DNA of 61,488 nucleotides. Source: Trichoplax adhaerens. Its lineage: Eukaryota; Placozoa; Uniplacotomia; Trichoplacea; Trichoplacidae. The position numbers were made by a program, and so were the translations under genes. This document shows, piece after piece, positions 10,748-22,122 of the stretch. The notes under the pieces were generated by a model. That model was not told the DNA's origin, searched no databases, and worked only from the letters and a program-made list of their open reading frames with translations. The DNA lies in the NCBI RefSeq assembly GCF_000150275.1, contig NW_002060953.1:57823-119310 (forward strand), read 5' to 3'. Each line of letters opens with the position of its first letter. Position 1 is the first letter of the stretch.

Positions 10748-12105
10748 TGTAGTAAAGGACTAAAAGTAGAGTTCTTTATAGCGTTTAGTATGTAACTAGT
10801 ACTATTTTACTATAGAAAATACCTAGAAAGTAATAGTGTCTTTAAGTTTTACCCTGCCAAATCATCATGTCGCCATCTTTTCTTTTTCATTATTCTACAA
10901 GGTATTATACAGATTACTATAGAAGTAGCCTTAGAGCCAATGCCTAATCTAAAGAAAGGGCGTTTCATCATCTACTCAAATTGTAACAAAATTTGACTTA
11001 GTAACAAAACCCTATCCTTGGAGAAAGGGGACTTATGACATGACGGTAAATTACTGTAATGTAGTCTACAATCGTACAGTTACCGTACAACCTGACGCTA
11101 AAACATCAACTGTCAATACTCAGCGATACTAATGACAGAAAAGTAGTCGTGATAGTCATATAAAATTTTTTGAAAAAGCGATTACTGTGATCATTATAAA
11201 ATCCGGATTTTTCGGATTCGGATTCCGGAACCGGTCGGATTTATGTCCGATATAATTTTCCTGTTTTAATTGTTGGATTTTTGTTCATGGAAAATATTGT
11301 AAGGGTAGATTTTTTAAATTTGAACTTATTGTTATGAATTTGAAACTTTGGAATTTTATGACGTGACACGAAAGTCACATTAGGAAAGTTTAGTGAGGAA
11401 AATAGAAAATAAGATGGAAATTGGCAGAGGTTGTGTTGATTGTTATGTAGTTAGAATGTTATTTTTGTGACTAAATCTTGATATTTAAAGGTTAATTTTT
11501 AGACTTTTATAGTGCATTAATGATAGAAATTATGCTAGAAGTGAAGTTTGATGTATTTTATAGTTAACTTGTTGGTTTATAGTGTTTTGTTAGGGAATCG
11601 TATGGTAAATTGTGTCTGAACTTTGAATGATTTTTGTTTTCTTAAATGGTGCGAAGTAGTTTTCTAAAACGGATCTTGAGAGCGATTGGTTAGCAAATGT
11701 TTAGTTTTAAATACCTCTGACGGCTCTACAATGCCTATAAATGATAGTGCAATTAGAAAATTTAGAGGGAGAGTAGAAGAAGATTGTTTTGAAGAACTTG
11801 TTAATTTAAAAGGCCTTCGGGGTCGAATTGTCGTAAGTTAAAACGTTCTTCTTTTTGAAAGGTTGTTTGGTCGTTGACATTTTTAAGTCTGTCACTTATT
11901 TTATTAATACTTAAAGCTAAGTATTTGCAACGTTATTCAGTTTATACTTCTCTCAATTTTGTATTGTAATAAATTGTTGTTCGATTATTTCCCCAAATTA
12001 TATTTGGGGTCAAAGTTTCGTTAAGTCGACCGGAGTTCAACGAAAGTAGAATCAAAGTTTGTTAAAGTTTTGTAGCTTGATCTCTACACATTTCATTTCA
12101 ATACA
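10748..12105 (+). mobile_element. solo LTR, family A copy 1 (1358 bp)
   Basis: Starts TGTAGTAAAGGAC and ends CATTTCAATACA. Related copies lie at 24301-~25480 and 31625-33088 in the same orientation. It has TATAAATG at 11736 and AATAAA at 11968-11973, consistent with an LTR promoter and polyadenylation signal. The centre has a CCGGA-rich palindromic patch around 11200-11240 (TTCCGGAACCGG). Flanks ATGG and GTGG give a 4-bp duplication with one mismatch. No gag-pol remains. Confidence 0.72.
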
Positions 12106-12121
12106 GTGGCATATATGTTAG

Positions 12122-12616
12122 TGTCAAAAACTTATGTTGCGAACTTCTACACTAAACTAATAGATTACTTATGCCTTGCTCCACTACACCTGGAGATCTA
12201 CTGTATGGTAGTTCTTTACTACTTTCGGCCACACAGGGATAAGACTGTTCTAAAAGCTTAGTAAAGTTTTTATTAGTAGAGTAGCTGAGTACCTTCTCGT
12301 ACACGATCTAATAAGGAACTCAGGAACTGAGCATTCGCTCGTCCTTTATACCATTCCACTAAATTTATGGTGCACACATAGTAACTTGACAATATAAGAT
12401 TTACATGATTTGTATAGGGTGCTAACGTGTCGCCATTATTAATATCTACTGTATATAGGCTCTACTAATTAATTGCAAATACAATTATGCCTTTTGTCGT
12501 CTAGCAATCTAGACATTAATATTCTTAATTTCAATTATCGCTTACCAATATGATCCATTAGCTAAATACTGACAAAATCTATTTAATTAGCAAGTACGGT
12601 GCTTTACTCCGTAACA
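12122..12616 (+). mobile_element. solo LTR, family C copy 1 (495 bp)
   Basis: TGTCAAAAACTTATG at the left and CTCCGTAACA at the right, with a perfect 5-bp target duplication GTTAG at 12117-12121 and 12617-12621. A second copy lies at 42907-43306 with its own perfect duplication. A TTTATACC box near 12335 may be the promoter. It carries about 100 bp (roughly 12410-12515) that the other copy lacks. It inserted only 16 bp from the end of family A copy 1. Confidence 0.88.
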
Positions 12617-12621
12617 GTTAG

Positions 12622-13578
12622 AAAATTAACAGATTAATTAACACTATTTGAAGATAGATATTAACGAGGAGCAAACTGCTCTACAAACACGAAAACGTAT
12701 CAATTATATGAAACAAGCCAGCATCTTTACTGATTAATTTACCGAATCTAAGCAATAATAACTGTTTCATCACTTTCAGTAAGAAGTTTACAGTTTCAAG
12801 CTTAAAGACAACGAAAATTGAGATTTAATAATTTTCTCAATAAATTTCTAAATTTGCTAAAGTATGCTGAATACTGTACTTCCTATGACTTGGCATGTCG
12901 TTGCAACCTATAGCTTACTTAATTAATATTATATTAATATGCGCTACAGCTACAGCTAAATTATCATGACGCAGATAATTGACGCGTTTTACATTGTTAA
13001 TGAAAAAATGACTTTCCTTCTTCTTAGAAAATAATACCGTAGAGTAACGAATAGTTTTCTAGTGATGATAAAATATACTTTTAAGGTGGTGGAAATTTAA
13101 ATAAAGGACTTTGTCACGTTTTAATATAATGGGTTATAATACTCTTATATAAAATTTATATTCAGTATAGCTATTGTTGATAATTAAAAATTAAGCGTTC
13201 GTTGATTAATAATTCAACTATCAAACGATATTGAGATACATTATGCCTTTTCTGCATATTAAAATTTTACCCCAATTCTTTATAAATTAAATCTGTAATA
13301 ACTTAACAGTGTTAATTCTAGTTAACAATCTAGGATGTTGCTCCTTCTAACAAAATTGAAAAACAAATGTAATCAAATTTTTACTTTCCAAACGAAATCC
13401 AGTTATAAACACTGTCATACGGTATCATTTAAACCTATAACTAAAGCATCGAAGAGATAATACTTTAAAGTAAAGCTGGATCTACATCCTTCCTTTCATC
13501 AGGTATAAGCGTGTTTCTACGAAGGACTGATAAAACAAATTACTAATTTTCCGAAAATCTCAATTTAAAATTATTAAA
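12622..13578. other. intergenic, 5' of receptor
   Basis: AT-rich upstream region of the receptor at 13579. No recognised promoter element, repeat or open frame. Confidence 0.5.
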
Positions 13579-14580
13579 ATGGCTGGTCAGCCACAATTTT
13601 TAATCGATAATTTATCAGTTCTATCGAAAGAAATTGTATGCGAATCCACAATATCTCCAACAGATTATGATCCAAGTCAAGTAAAGATTACCATTATTGC
13701 CACCGTGTGTATTGTAATAAGCTTGATTTCTATCCCATGCAATCTATTTAATATCATTATTATATATGTTTCACCGATTCTTCACAACATGAACAACATA
13801 TTGTTGTGTAACTTATTGTTTATAGATCTTATGAACGGCTTAATCGTTCTTCCGCTGATAACTGTAGTATCGCTGAATAGAAATCATGACTACAACTTAT
13901 GCCAATTGCAAGGAATCATTCTACATTTAAATTATTCGGCATCTTTAACGGCTTCATTGGCTATAACCGTAGATCGCTGTTTTGCAGTGGTCAATCCATA
14001 CCGCTATAAATCCTACATTAATAAGAAGCGATGTTTTTTAATAGCCATATGCACCTGGACTGTCCCTACCATTCTTGCATTTCTACCGGTATTGGGTTTA
14101 CATAAGTACGGTTTGGGAAAATATTTCGCGCCGATTTTCTGTGGAACTTCATTTGACCAATTTGATAATAACCACGTCTTGCAAGCCATATTAAACATCT
14201 TTATTGTTGTAATCACAATTAGTATTATAACTTGTTACACCGTTATATTTATTATTGCGTATGAAAAATCGGCACAAGATATTTTGGGAAGCAGCAACAT
14301 AAAAAAGTCGATTCGAACTACATCTTTAATTGTTGGCACTAACCTTTTATGTTGGTTACCTTTCATGATTTTTAATTTACTTGAATATATCAACCGTAAT
14401 CATGAAATATCCAACAAGCCAACTCCTTTCAACATTACTTCCTTGCTACTAATGCTTAGCAATGCCGCTGTCAATCCTATCATATATGCTAGTACAAACA
14501 AATTCATACGTAAGCGTTATCACCAATTTTTTTCTTCCAAAAATGTGTTTAATATTCATGATCAGAACTTTCAATCTTAA
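13579..14580 (+). CDS. class A orphan GPCR, 333 aa, DRC variant
   Basis: Single-exon seven-helix receptor. N-terminus with sequon N11 and cysteine 21. Seen: N55 (CNLFN) in TM1, D83 in TM2, C108 (LCQLQG) in TM3, DRC 132-134 in place of DRY, W160 in TM4, C188 in ECL2 after GLHKYGLGKY, KKSIRTT at the cytoplasmic end of TM6, CWLP 258-261 and NPIIY 299-303, then a 30-aa tail beginning with the basic cluster RKRY. Leu replaces the opsin lysine at 7.43. Start: ATG in a strong context (A at -3, G at +4), with in-frame stops upstream. AATAAA at 14670 is about 90 nt past the stop. Its ICL1 (SPILHNMNN) and TM6 phrase match the receptor at 21133 closely. Ligand and G protein unknown. Confidence 0.95.
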   Translation: MAGQPQFLIDNLSVLSKEIVCESTISPTDYDPSQVKITIIATVCIVISLISIPCNLFNIIIIYVSPILHNMNNILLCNLLFIDLMNGLIVLPLITVVSLNRNHDYNLCQLQGIILHLNYSASLTASLAITVDRCFAVVNPYRYKSYINKKRCFLIAICTWTVPTILAFLPVLGLHKYGLGKYFAPIFCGTSFDQFDNNHVLQAILNIFIVVITISIITCYTVIFIIAYEKSAQDILGSSNIKKSIRTTSLIVGTNLLCWLPFMIFNLLEYINRNHEISNKPTPFNITSLLLMLSNAAVNPIIYASTNKFIRKRYHQFFSSKNVFNIHDQNFQS

Positions 14581-17500
14581 CTAAGCAAAAACAGGATAAT
14601 TTGTTGATTTTTATTAACCTTTTGATAAACCATTGTACATCAAGTGCATCATTTTCTTAATATAAATTGAATAAATTTATTCTCCGATATTGTTACTATA
14701 ATTAAAGCGTTCTAGTTTGATTCGAATAATGAACTAAAAATTGATAGAGTAAATATTTCCTTCGGTTTAATTGAGGGCTACAATATTAATTTATGATGGT
14801 AACTAATTTTTCGTATTAATTTTGAGGAAGAGTCCATGCTCCTTACGTTTAGCAGTTACTGTTATCCAGAATACCATATTTAGGTACTAAAGTAATAAAG
14901 CAGACCTTGGCAATTAATGCTTAGGTTATCTATATCATTTGAAAATATTGTAAACTAAAGCATATTTGGAGCATGATTGTAGTATAATTGAAATTAACGA
15001 ATTTATAGCGTTATTCGATCTAAATCAACAAATTTTGTAGAATCGTTCATTATTTGGATGGGATAATTCCTATCACAATATCTAATTATTTGTCAAAACT
15101 TAACCTAAATTAATTAGTTCGATCTTGAGACTATAACTACCTATCGATTAACTTTATATTGACAACTACTAATTTAATTTCAGTTGGGGATCACAAAAAT
15201 CTAAGAATCGAATGAAAGAAATACTGGATTGCAATTGAGAATTGAATAAGAGTTTAATCCTTGTAGATGAGCAATTTTCACAAGAGAATTGATACATTAT
15301 CGCCATAAACCATAAAAAATTATTAGTGAATAGCTCAGCAGAATTGCACTTACAAATACTATCCGAACAAAAGCGCATTGTGATAGACTGGCATTATTTA
15401 TCCGCCTAGTAGATCGTCATAATCAATTACGCTTAAGTTGATTTTCGTTAAAAATACGTATGCATTGAAACGATGTTTTTTTCACTATGTGCCGATTCAG
15501 AACAATGGCATGGTATTTAGTAATAAAACATTTGATTTAAAGGTATATCACAATTGGTGATTATCCATTTTCTTCGAGAACTCATAGTCAGGTTCACGAT
15601 GGTGGAGTAAAAGTGATATTTATACTCGATTTAGAGGTAACTGGAGTAGTAGACAACAAAAGCAATCAAATAGTTTCTTAACGACGGACTTAAAATATTT
15701 TAGCAGCAGAGAAAAGCTGTCAAAATAACGGATATTTACGTCTATTATCATTAGTTGCAGATATCGTAAAGAAATACTACGGATCAGTATTTTTAAGATT
15801 GTATAACAATAGCACTGTAGTTCACCGCCGTTTCAGCTGTAACAACTTCTGCTATTTACTCTCTGAATGTTTAACCGTAAAGCTTTTCAAATGCAAAATT
15901 TTCAACCATATAAAATTTATCATTTTATATAACATACGTAATAATAACATATATGCCAGTATAATATAACTAGTAATATTATTTTTTGAAAGATCATTTC
16001 ATAATTCATTCATTCAATTATAAATGTAGACATATAATAATTAGTTTATTGACTAAGATATGCTAACTATTACGACCACGTGATCATTTTTTTTACCAAA
16101 TCTTATAAATATTCTATTCGGGCAAAGAAGTGATTTACTCTGCTCCGTTCTACTGATTGCGTGATCGTGACTACAGAAAAATTTTTTCAAGGTTTTGAAA
16201 TTATAACTTGCAGGACAGTGTGCAATTTAATACAGGTTTGTTTTTATAATTTATAGTTATCAATTTATTATATGCATTCAATAAGATTAAGGTGAGGAAT
16301 TAGTCATTTCATAAATGATATAAATTTTTTTTTAAGATTTTTTACTCACGAAAATGAAACTAGCTATTTTAATTTTAATTGATAATTTGTATGAGTAAAT
16401 TTCTTTAATTAAAAGCTACTCATAAAATCTTTCATAAATCAGCCAATGTATTATTTTATCGACTATCGGAATATCAGTCTAAACTTTAATATAGCTAGCC
16501 ATGATACTAGCGTTAAAATACAACGTTGTATTTCTGCACATTCAAATACAATCAAGTACTGGGCATTTATCAATTAGGCCTACATTCAGCATACATTTAA
16601 AACTATAACTATAGATTATAACGGTAATGGATCTAAATTGTAAATATCTATTGTTACTAGATAAAGTCTATGCTTTAATTACAGGTCAGAACTCCTTCGC
16701 GATGTCAGTATCTTTATATTTAAGTGTTATGGTGATCCTTCATAATAGCCCCATTTTACTCCTTTCAATAACTAAATGAGTAGCTCGCTAGCAAATTGCA
16801 AATATCAGCAATAGTTTTCAAAGCTGCCGCTTACTAGAAGTGAATATGTATTCCTGCTATTTTCTAAAATCTTGAATTTAAACGGGTTACTACTGTCGAT
16901 CAAATTATCGACTGAGTTATTTTACAGCAGATCGAAACTTGACCTGTCAATGATAATATCTCCATGATTTCAATCGCTATATGAAGGAAATTTGAAATTA
17001 AATATCATTTTTAATTCACTTTTACAATAATTTTAAAAGAAAATAATGTTTATCAATAACAAGATATGCATAAGAATGCTAAATTGTAGTTCTAGTTTTA
17101 CTATTGATTTGCCAGATTTGCAGGGAATATTTAGGATACAACTAATTGAAGAATCTTTGATCGTTAATTTGGTCTTTACGTTGGTTTAATCTGTATTTTC
17201 TCAAGAAGGACTTAATAGTTAAGCTACTTGAACTAATAAATTTTCTTTCGTTTAGACATTGAAAACTATCTACTGTGAAGTTTACTCTAGTAAACGCTAA
17301 CTTGATTGTGCGTTAACAGCTTTACCAATATTAATAGGACTTGCAACTACAATCTACAATAGTATCCATTTCTAACGGATGTTTTTTTCCTGTTTTTAAA
17401 AGTTATTGTCATGTCACTTTCTTTATCGCCATAAAGATGTGATAGCATAAGAGTAAAATGCTAAATTTAGCATTCTATGATCGATTTAACCCCTTTACTG

Positions 17501-20500
17501 TAAATTCATCGAATGGTAGCCGACATAATATATAAACTAGCGAAATTGTATTACATCTTGTCTTGATACAATTTGACAGACAAAGTTTAATGCAGAAAAA
17601 AGCTATTAAGTATCATTTAATTAGGCTTTCAACGTCTGTCTATAGAAATATCTGCTATATAATGACCTTTTTTATTTGAAATCTTTTAAAGAGAATGTCA
17701 AAAAGCATTAAATAACAGCCAAGTAGTACGTTTTTAATTCTAACGTTTATTTCTAAGTATCACTAAAAAACTTAATGGAGCCTGAGACTTGACTAGTCTA
17801 TAATTTAGAATATCCTTCTCGCATCTCTCATTCGGTATGACTCATTGCATTGACCATTCACTCTCATCAAGATGTTAAGTGTATACTTGATGCGAAATGG
17901 ATGTGAAAATATCTTTCTTTACCGTGTCGTGTAATAATTTTTTCTTAACTGTTAAGACATTGTACACCATATAGCATTCCATTGCAATTTTGTAATTGCA
18001 AGTTATGAGACTATTGAGGTTTACGAGCAAGATTCAAGGCATTTGTATCTTTATTTGTTGGACCAGTATTGTTAATTGAAAAGAGCACCATACACCTCTA
18101 GAAGTATTCTATATACAAAGCAAATCTTTAAAAATACTACAATATTTAAGAAATATAAGTTAGCACTAAAATCTGTTCATTGTTAAAAATCCTATAATAT
18201 ATCGTAAATTTAGTAAAATATCCCAAATAAATTTATCATCTCCAATACTAAATATCATGAGATAATTTTTTAAAAGTTAAAGAGAATTATTTGCAAGAGT
18301 AATTGAAAAGAATATAGAATATCGCAATGGCCTCCTCTCATTATAAAAAGCGTAATATAGTAACAATACTAACTAAATTACTATTCTGCGGGTTATATAG
18401 TATAATATGGCATCATTGATTTGATTACAATTATTTACATAAGAGAAAGCCATTCATTAAACAAAATTAAGGAAGCTGAAATATAAAATCACGATAAATG
18501 ATAGTTAATTGCTTCCTGTCGCTTTACGGTTATCGATTTTAATACCCTTGTATTTATCGATAACATATGATATTAATTACATAGAACTTCAGGTTATTTC
18601 CGCGTTGCGCGTACAGCAACTGTAAAATTCGCAAATTTTAAGAAACGGCTCAAGACAAATGCAGCCAATTCTAAAATGTAAAAGTAGCCATTTTAACAGA
18701 AATTCGAAATAATTCATCAAAAGCTATCATAAATATTTTACGATAAGTACATTAAATATCATCTTACTGTAATAATTGAATTGTTCTCAAATTTCATGCA
18801 ATTTACTAAAAAGATATTTAAGTCCAACTAAGATCATTCAATGTACCGTAACATAATACCCTCGGAGTTCATTTCCTTAAATACTATTGTGCTGTACCTA
18901 TACTGTTAATGATATCCTTTGTACTAGGGTTTTTATATAAATTACTGCTTCCAACGTTAATCCAAGAGTACTTCCCTAAGGGCGAACTGGCAATTAGTAA
19001 CTGACAACTTCTCAATAGCTTTTTTACCGAAACATAGTGTAGTAGTAAATAAATTTTACTTATATCATACCGTAATAAATCGTGCGTATTAAATTTGAAT
19101 CAATCAGTCAATCAGCAATTTTTCACATTTTAAACCTAAAATTTGATTAATATATTCTACGTTCAAGTTAACATGCATGTGTTTACTATGTTTTGCGCTT
19201 AGATTACTGCTCAATCTCACCTATGACTATTTTTACCTACATTATATCACTTGCTACGGCAGCGTATTGTCTAGCTTTCCAATACTAATCTTCGTGAATA
19301 ATATCAATAAATTACAATAGCATACTAAATTAAGGAAATTATTATTTATAGCATCTTACATTTTCTGGGATCTATCGTCTTTTACACGATTACGTTAAGC
19401 AAAAGGCCATTACAAATGGGAGTACTAGTAAAATATATGCTCGATTATTTCATATCGCCCGTAAGGTTGATAATTAGCTGAGAGTTCCAAATCATTGTTT
19501 CGACATGAATAAGAAGAAATGAAACTTCCAGTTCATGAAATTGGGGGTAGCCATTTTTCAGTCGAACTTATTAATCCCTTAGTGACTTAGATAGTTCGAA
19601 ATTTTATGTTGACAAATATTGAAGGATTGATTGTATGGCAATTCTGAGAGCTTGCACAGGTTACTCTTTGATAGCATTTACATGTTAGAAAGATGAATTT
19701 ATACTTAATTTCCTTGCAATACCATGCGATACTGTTTACAAACATAAGCTTCTGATGGCTATTTTTAGATAATTGGCCTACAATTTAGCTATAACTAATT
19801 CATCGATGCTATCATGTTTAATATCCGTTACTATACAACATACAATTCACGAAAGACTAGTCATTATATAGCAGTTGCTCTTACAGCAAGTGCAAATTTA
19901 ATCTCGATCATAAAGTAAGAACATTTAATTCATCAATTTATTAATATATTCTTTACGGCAATTCATGCGGTAATACAGATACTCTGCCAAAATAAGCGAA
20001 CGCGAATCCAGTTAATTGTGAATAATTACGATAAAAGATACTAGCAAGTATGTTTACAATTTGTCATAATTCTATGAGTACGAAAAATTGAATACATATA
20101 ATATTCAGTAATATCTTAGTGTGTTCATAAATTGCTGTTGTATGCTATTGAATGACAACGACCATCTTTAAAATTAAAAATTGAAAGTTGACAGTGTACA
20201 AATAGCACAGGAAGGTTACCGAAAATTTTAACCATCAACAACACTGAAAATGTACACTTTATTCGCAAATGCATGTAGATTTAAAAGTAAGCAATAAAAG
20301 TTATCTAGAATTAGATTAATTTCCTGCTTAACTTTTAATTGAGCCTTTCCGCTGAACTGAACATAATTACGATATTCTATTGCAAAATAGCATCTCAGGA
20401 TACAGTTGAAACTCATTTGAGGTATCGAATAAATAATACTAAAATCTTGCAACATCAATAGTTCAAAATATAATAATTGAAAAGTATTTTATTATAGTTT
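14581..20500. other. long intergenic region
   Basis: About 5.9 kb of AT-rich DNA. It holds the AATAAA of the receptor upstream (14670) and only short chance frames (for example 15169-15378, minus). A phrase near 17315 resembling ALPILIGL of receptor TM4 was examined and not supported by its surroundings. No repeat family recognised. Confidence 0.4.
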
Positions 20501-20519
20501 TCATTTTAATATCACTTAT

Positions 20520-20547
20520 TGTCGCGTGTTGGGCGGCGCAGTAGCAG
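20520..20547 (+). other. possible GC-rich 5' UTR exon with splice donor
   Basis: A short GC-rich island in AT-rich DNA with four CpGs in about 20 nt (GTCGCGTGTTGGGCGGCGC), followed directly by CAG|GTAAGC, a good donor. An acceptor-like TAGTTAGCAG lies just before the start codon of the receptor at 21133, which would give a 5' UTR intron of about 550 nt. Inference only; no transcript evidence. Confidence 0.3.
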
Positions 20548-21132
20548 GTAAGCAAATTCTTATGATGCGGAAACTGATCAAATAGAAATTCTTTTTTCGC
20601 TTTAAGTTCAGCTAACTTGCATATAAATTAAGAGCACTGACGTATATTCCATACAATAAATTCAAATATTAATTATTAGAATTTATCTTTACAACAAAGG
20701 AACTAATTTCCTGTTATTATATGCCATACTTGTTCAATATAAATGATTTATTATTTCTTCGAAAGAAGATTTCAAAAAATATTTATGACTTCTGAATTGA
20801 TAAAATAATTTGCACATACTGTTAATCTAGTGTGCTGAAGATTAACGAGAATGATACATTAAATGCTATCGAATAGTTCTGACAGTATCAGGAAACCTTT
20901 TGATAATTAAATAACTTTACGCGTTAAATTGATGTTTACTCATGTTGATAATTAATTTAAGAAAGATTTTATCTGCTTTTTCAGTTAAATTTCATCAACT
21001 GCAGAAGAACATCTAATTAAAAAAAATCATGGCTAATAGGATTTAAGGGCGGCACTTATGTGAGGAGTCTTTTTTATCATACATACTTCATAGTTCTAGT
21101 TAGCAGTGAAGCAACAAATCAAACCAAAGATT

Positions 21133-22122
21133 ATGGCCAACAGCTTGACCACTACCCAGATAAGCCCACCACTTACACAGTTTAATACAAGTGTCTTAAA
21201 TTTGGCTACCAACCAATCAATATCTAGCCCAAACATACAATTCATATACAACCCTGCGAAAGCCGTCATATACGCTGTTGTTCTATCTATTTTCAGCATG
21301 ATATCCATTCCACTTAATCTATTTAATTTAATCACCTTGTATCGTAATCCTATCTTGCACAACATGAACAATTTGCTCATTGGAAACCTAGCTTTAGTCG
21401 ATTTTCTAAATGGACTGATTGTTTTACCACTTATTATTCTTACATCGCTAATAGGCTATCCAGGCCATTTCATATGCCAATTACAAGGATTTTTCGTACT
21501 TATGCTGTATTTGGCTTCGTTATCGTCTACATCAGCAATTAGTGTTGACCGTTTTTATGCAGTTATCAAGCCCTTTCGTTATAGTTCCATCATTACTCCT
21601 AAAAAATGTATCATTATAACATTATATATTTGGCTTATACCGTTAATATTTGGGATTACACCTACGCTTGGATTGCAAAAATATGGTTTGGGACGTTATT
21701 TTCTGCTATATTTTTGCGCGATCTCTTTTGAAAAATTTCAAGAAAACTACTTGATACATGCCTTACTAATGTTTTATATTATTATTATTATGTTTGTGAT
21801 CATGCTTAGCTATGGAATTATGTTTTATGTGGCTTACCGAAAATCTGTACAAGATTTAACTGCGAACAGTACGTTAAGACGATCAATTAGAACTACGGTC
21901 TTACTGGTAGGAACAAATATTATTTGTTGGCTTCCCTGGCTGGCATATAGTGTTGACAGTTACCAAACACGTAATATATTCAATCTTGATAAACCTACCT
22001 ATTTAAATATTGTGTCCTTATTACTTGTATTCAGCAATACAGCTATGAATCCTGTTATATATTCCTTAACAAATAGTCAATTACGTGCAAAATTAAGAAA
22101 AATCTTACCGAGTTTCAATTGA
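21133..22122 (+). CDS. class A orphan GPCR, 329 aa, DRF variant
   Basis: Single-exon receptor. The frame opens at a GTG (21106), but the first ATG is 21133 (A at -3, G at +4, MANS...), matching the MA starts of its paralogues, so I use it. The N-terminus (about 42 aa) has sequons N18 and N27. Seen: N62 (PLNLFN) TM1, D90 TM2, C115 TM3, DRF 139-141, W167 TM4, C195 ECL2 after LQKYGLGRY, RRSIRTT then CWLP 265-268, NPVIY 306-310. Phe occupies 7.43. ICL3 is short (QDLTANSTLRR), as in all members. AATAAA 22173-22178 lies 50 nt past the stop. A run of Ns begins 100 nt downstream. The putative 5' UTR exon at 20520 would serve this gene. Confidence 0.94.
   Translation: MANSLTTTQISPPLTQFNTSVLNLATNQSISSPNIQFIYNPAKAVIYAVVLSIFSMISIPLNLFNLITLYRNPILHNMNNLLIGNLALVDFLNGLIVLPLIILTSLIGYPGHFICQLQGFFVLMLYLASLSSTSAISVDRFYAVIKPFRYSSIITPKKCIIITLYIWLIPLIFGITPTLGLQKYGLGRYFLLYFCAISFEKFQENYLIHALLMFYIIIIMFVIMLSYGIMFYVAYRKSVQDLTANSTLRRSIRTTVLLVGTNIICWLPWLAYSVDSYQTRNIFNLDKPTYLNIVSLLLVFSNTAMNPVIYSLTNSQLRAKLRKILPSFN

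Noticed and set aside
17310-17400. ALPILIGL-like phrase resembling receptor TM4
   Set aside because: No other receptor landmark in order on either side, unlike the true relic at 4754-5605.
21106-21132. GTG start extending the receptor by nine residues
   Set aside because: Non-ATG initiation is not expected here; the ATG at 21133 has good context and matches paralogue starts.
21106-22122. Opsin identity for the receptors
   Set aside because: No lysine at position 7.43 in any member and DRY is altered; only ECL2 is opsin-like.
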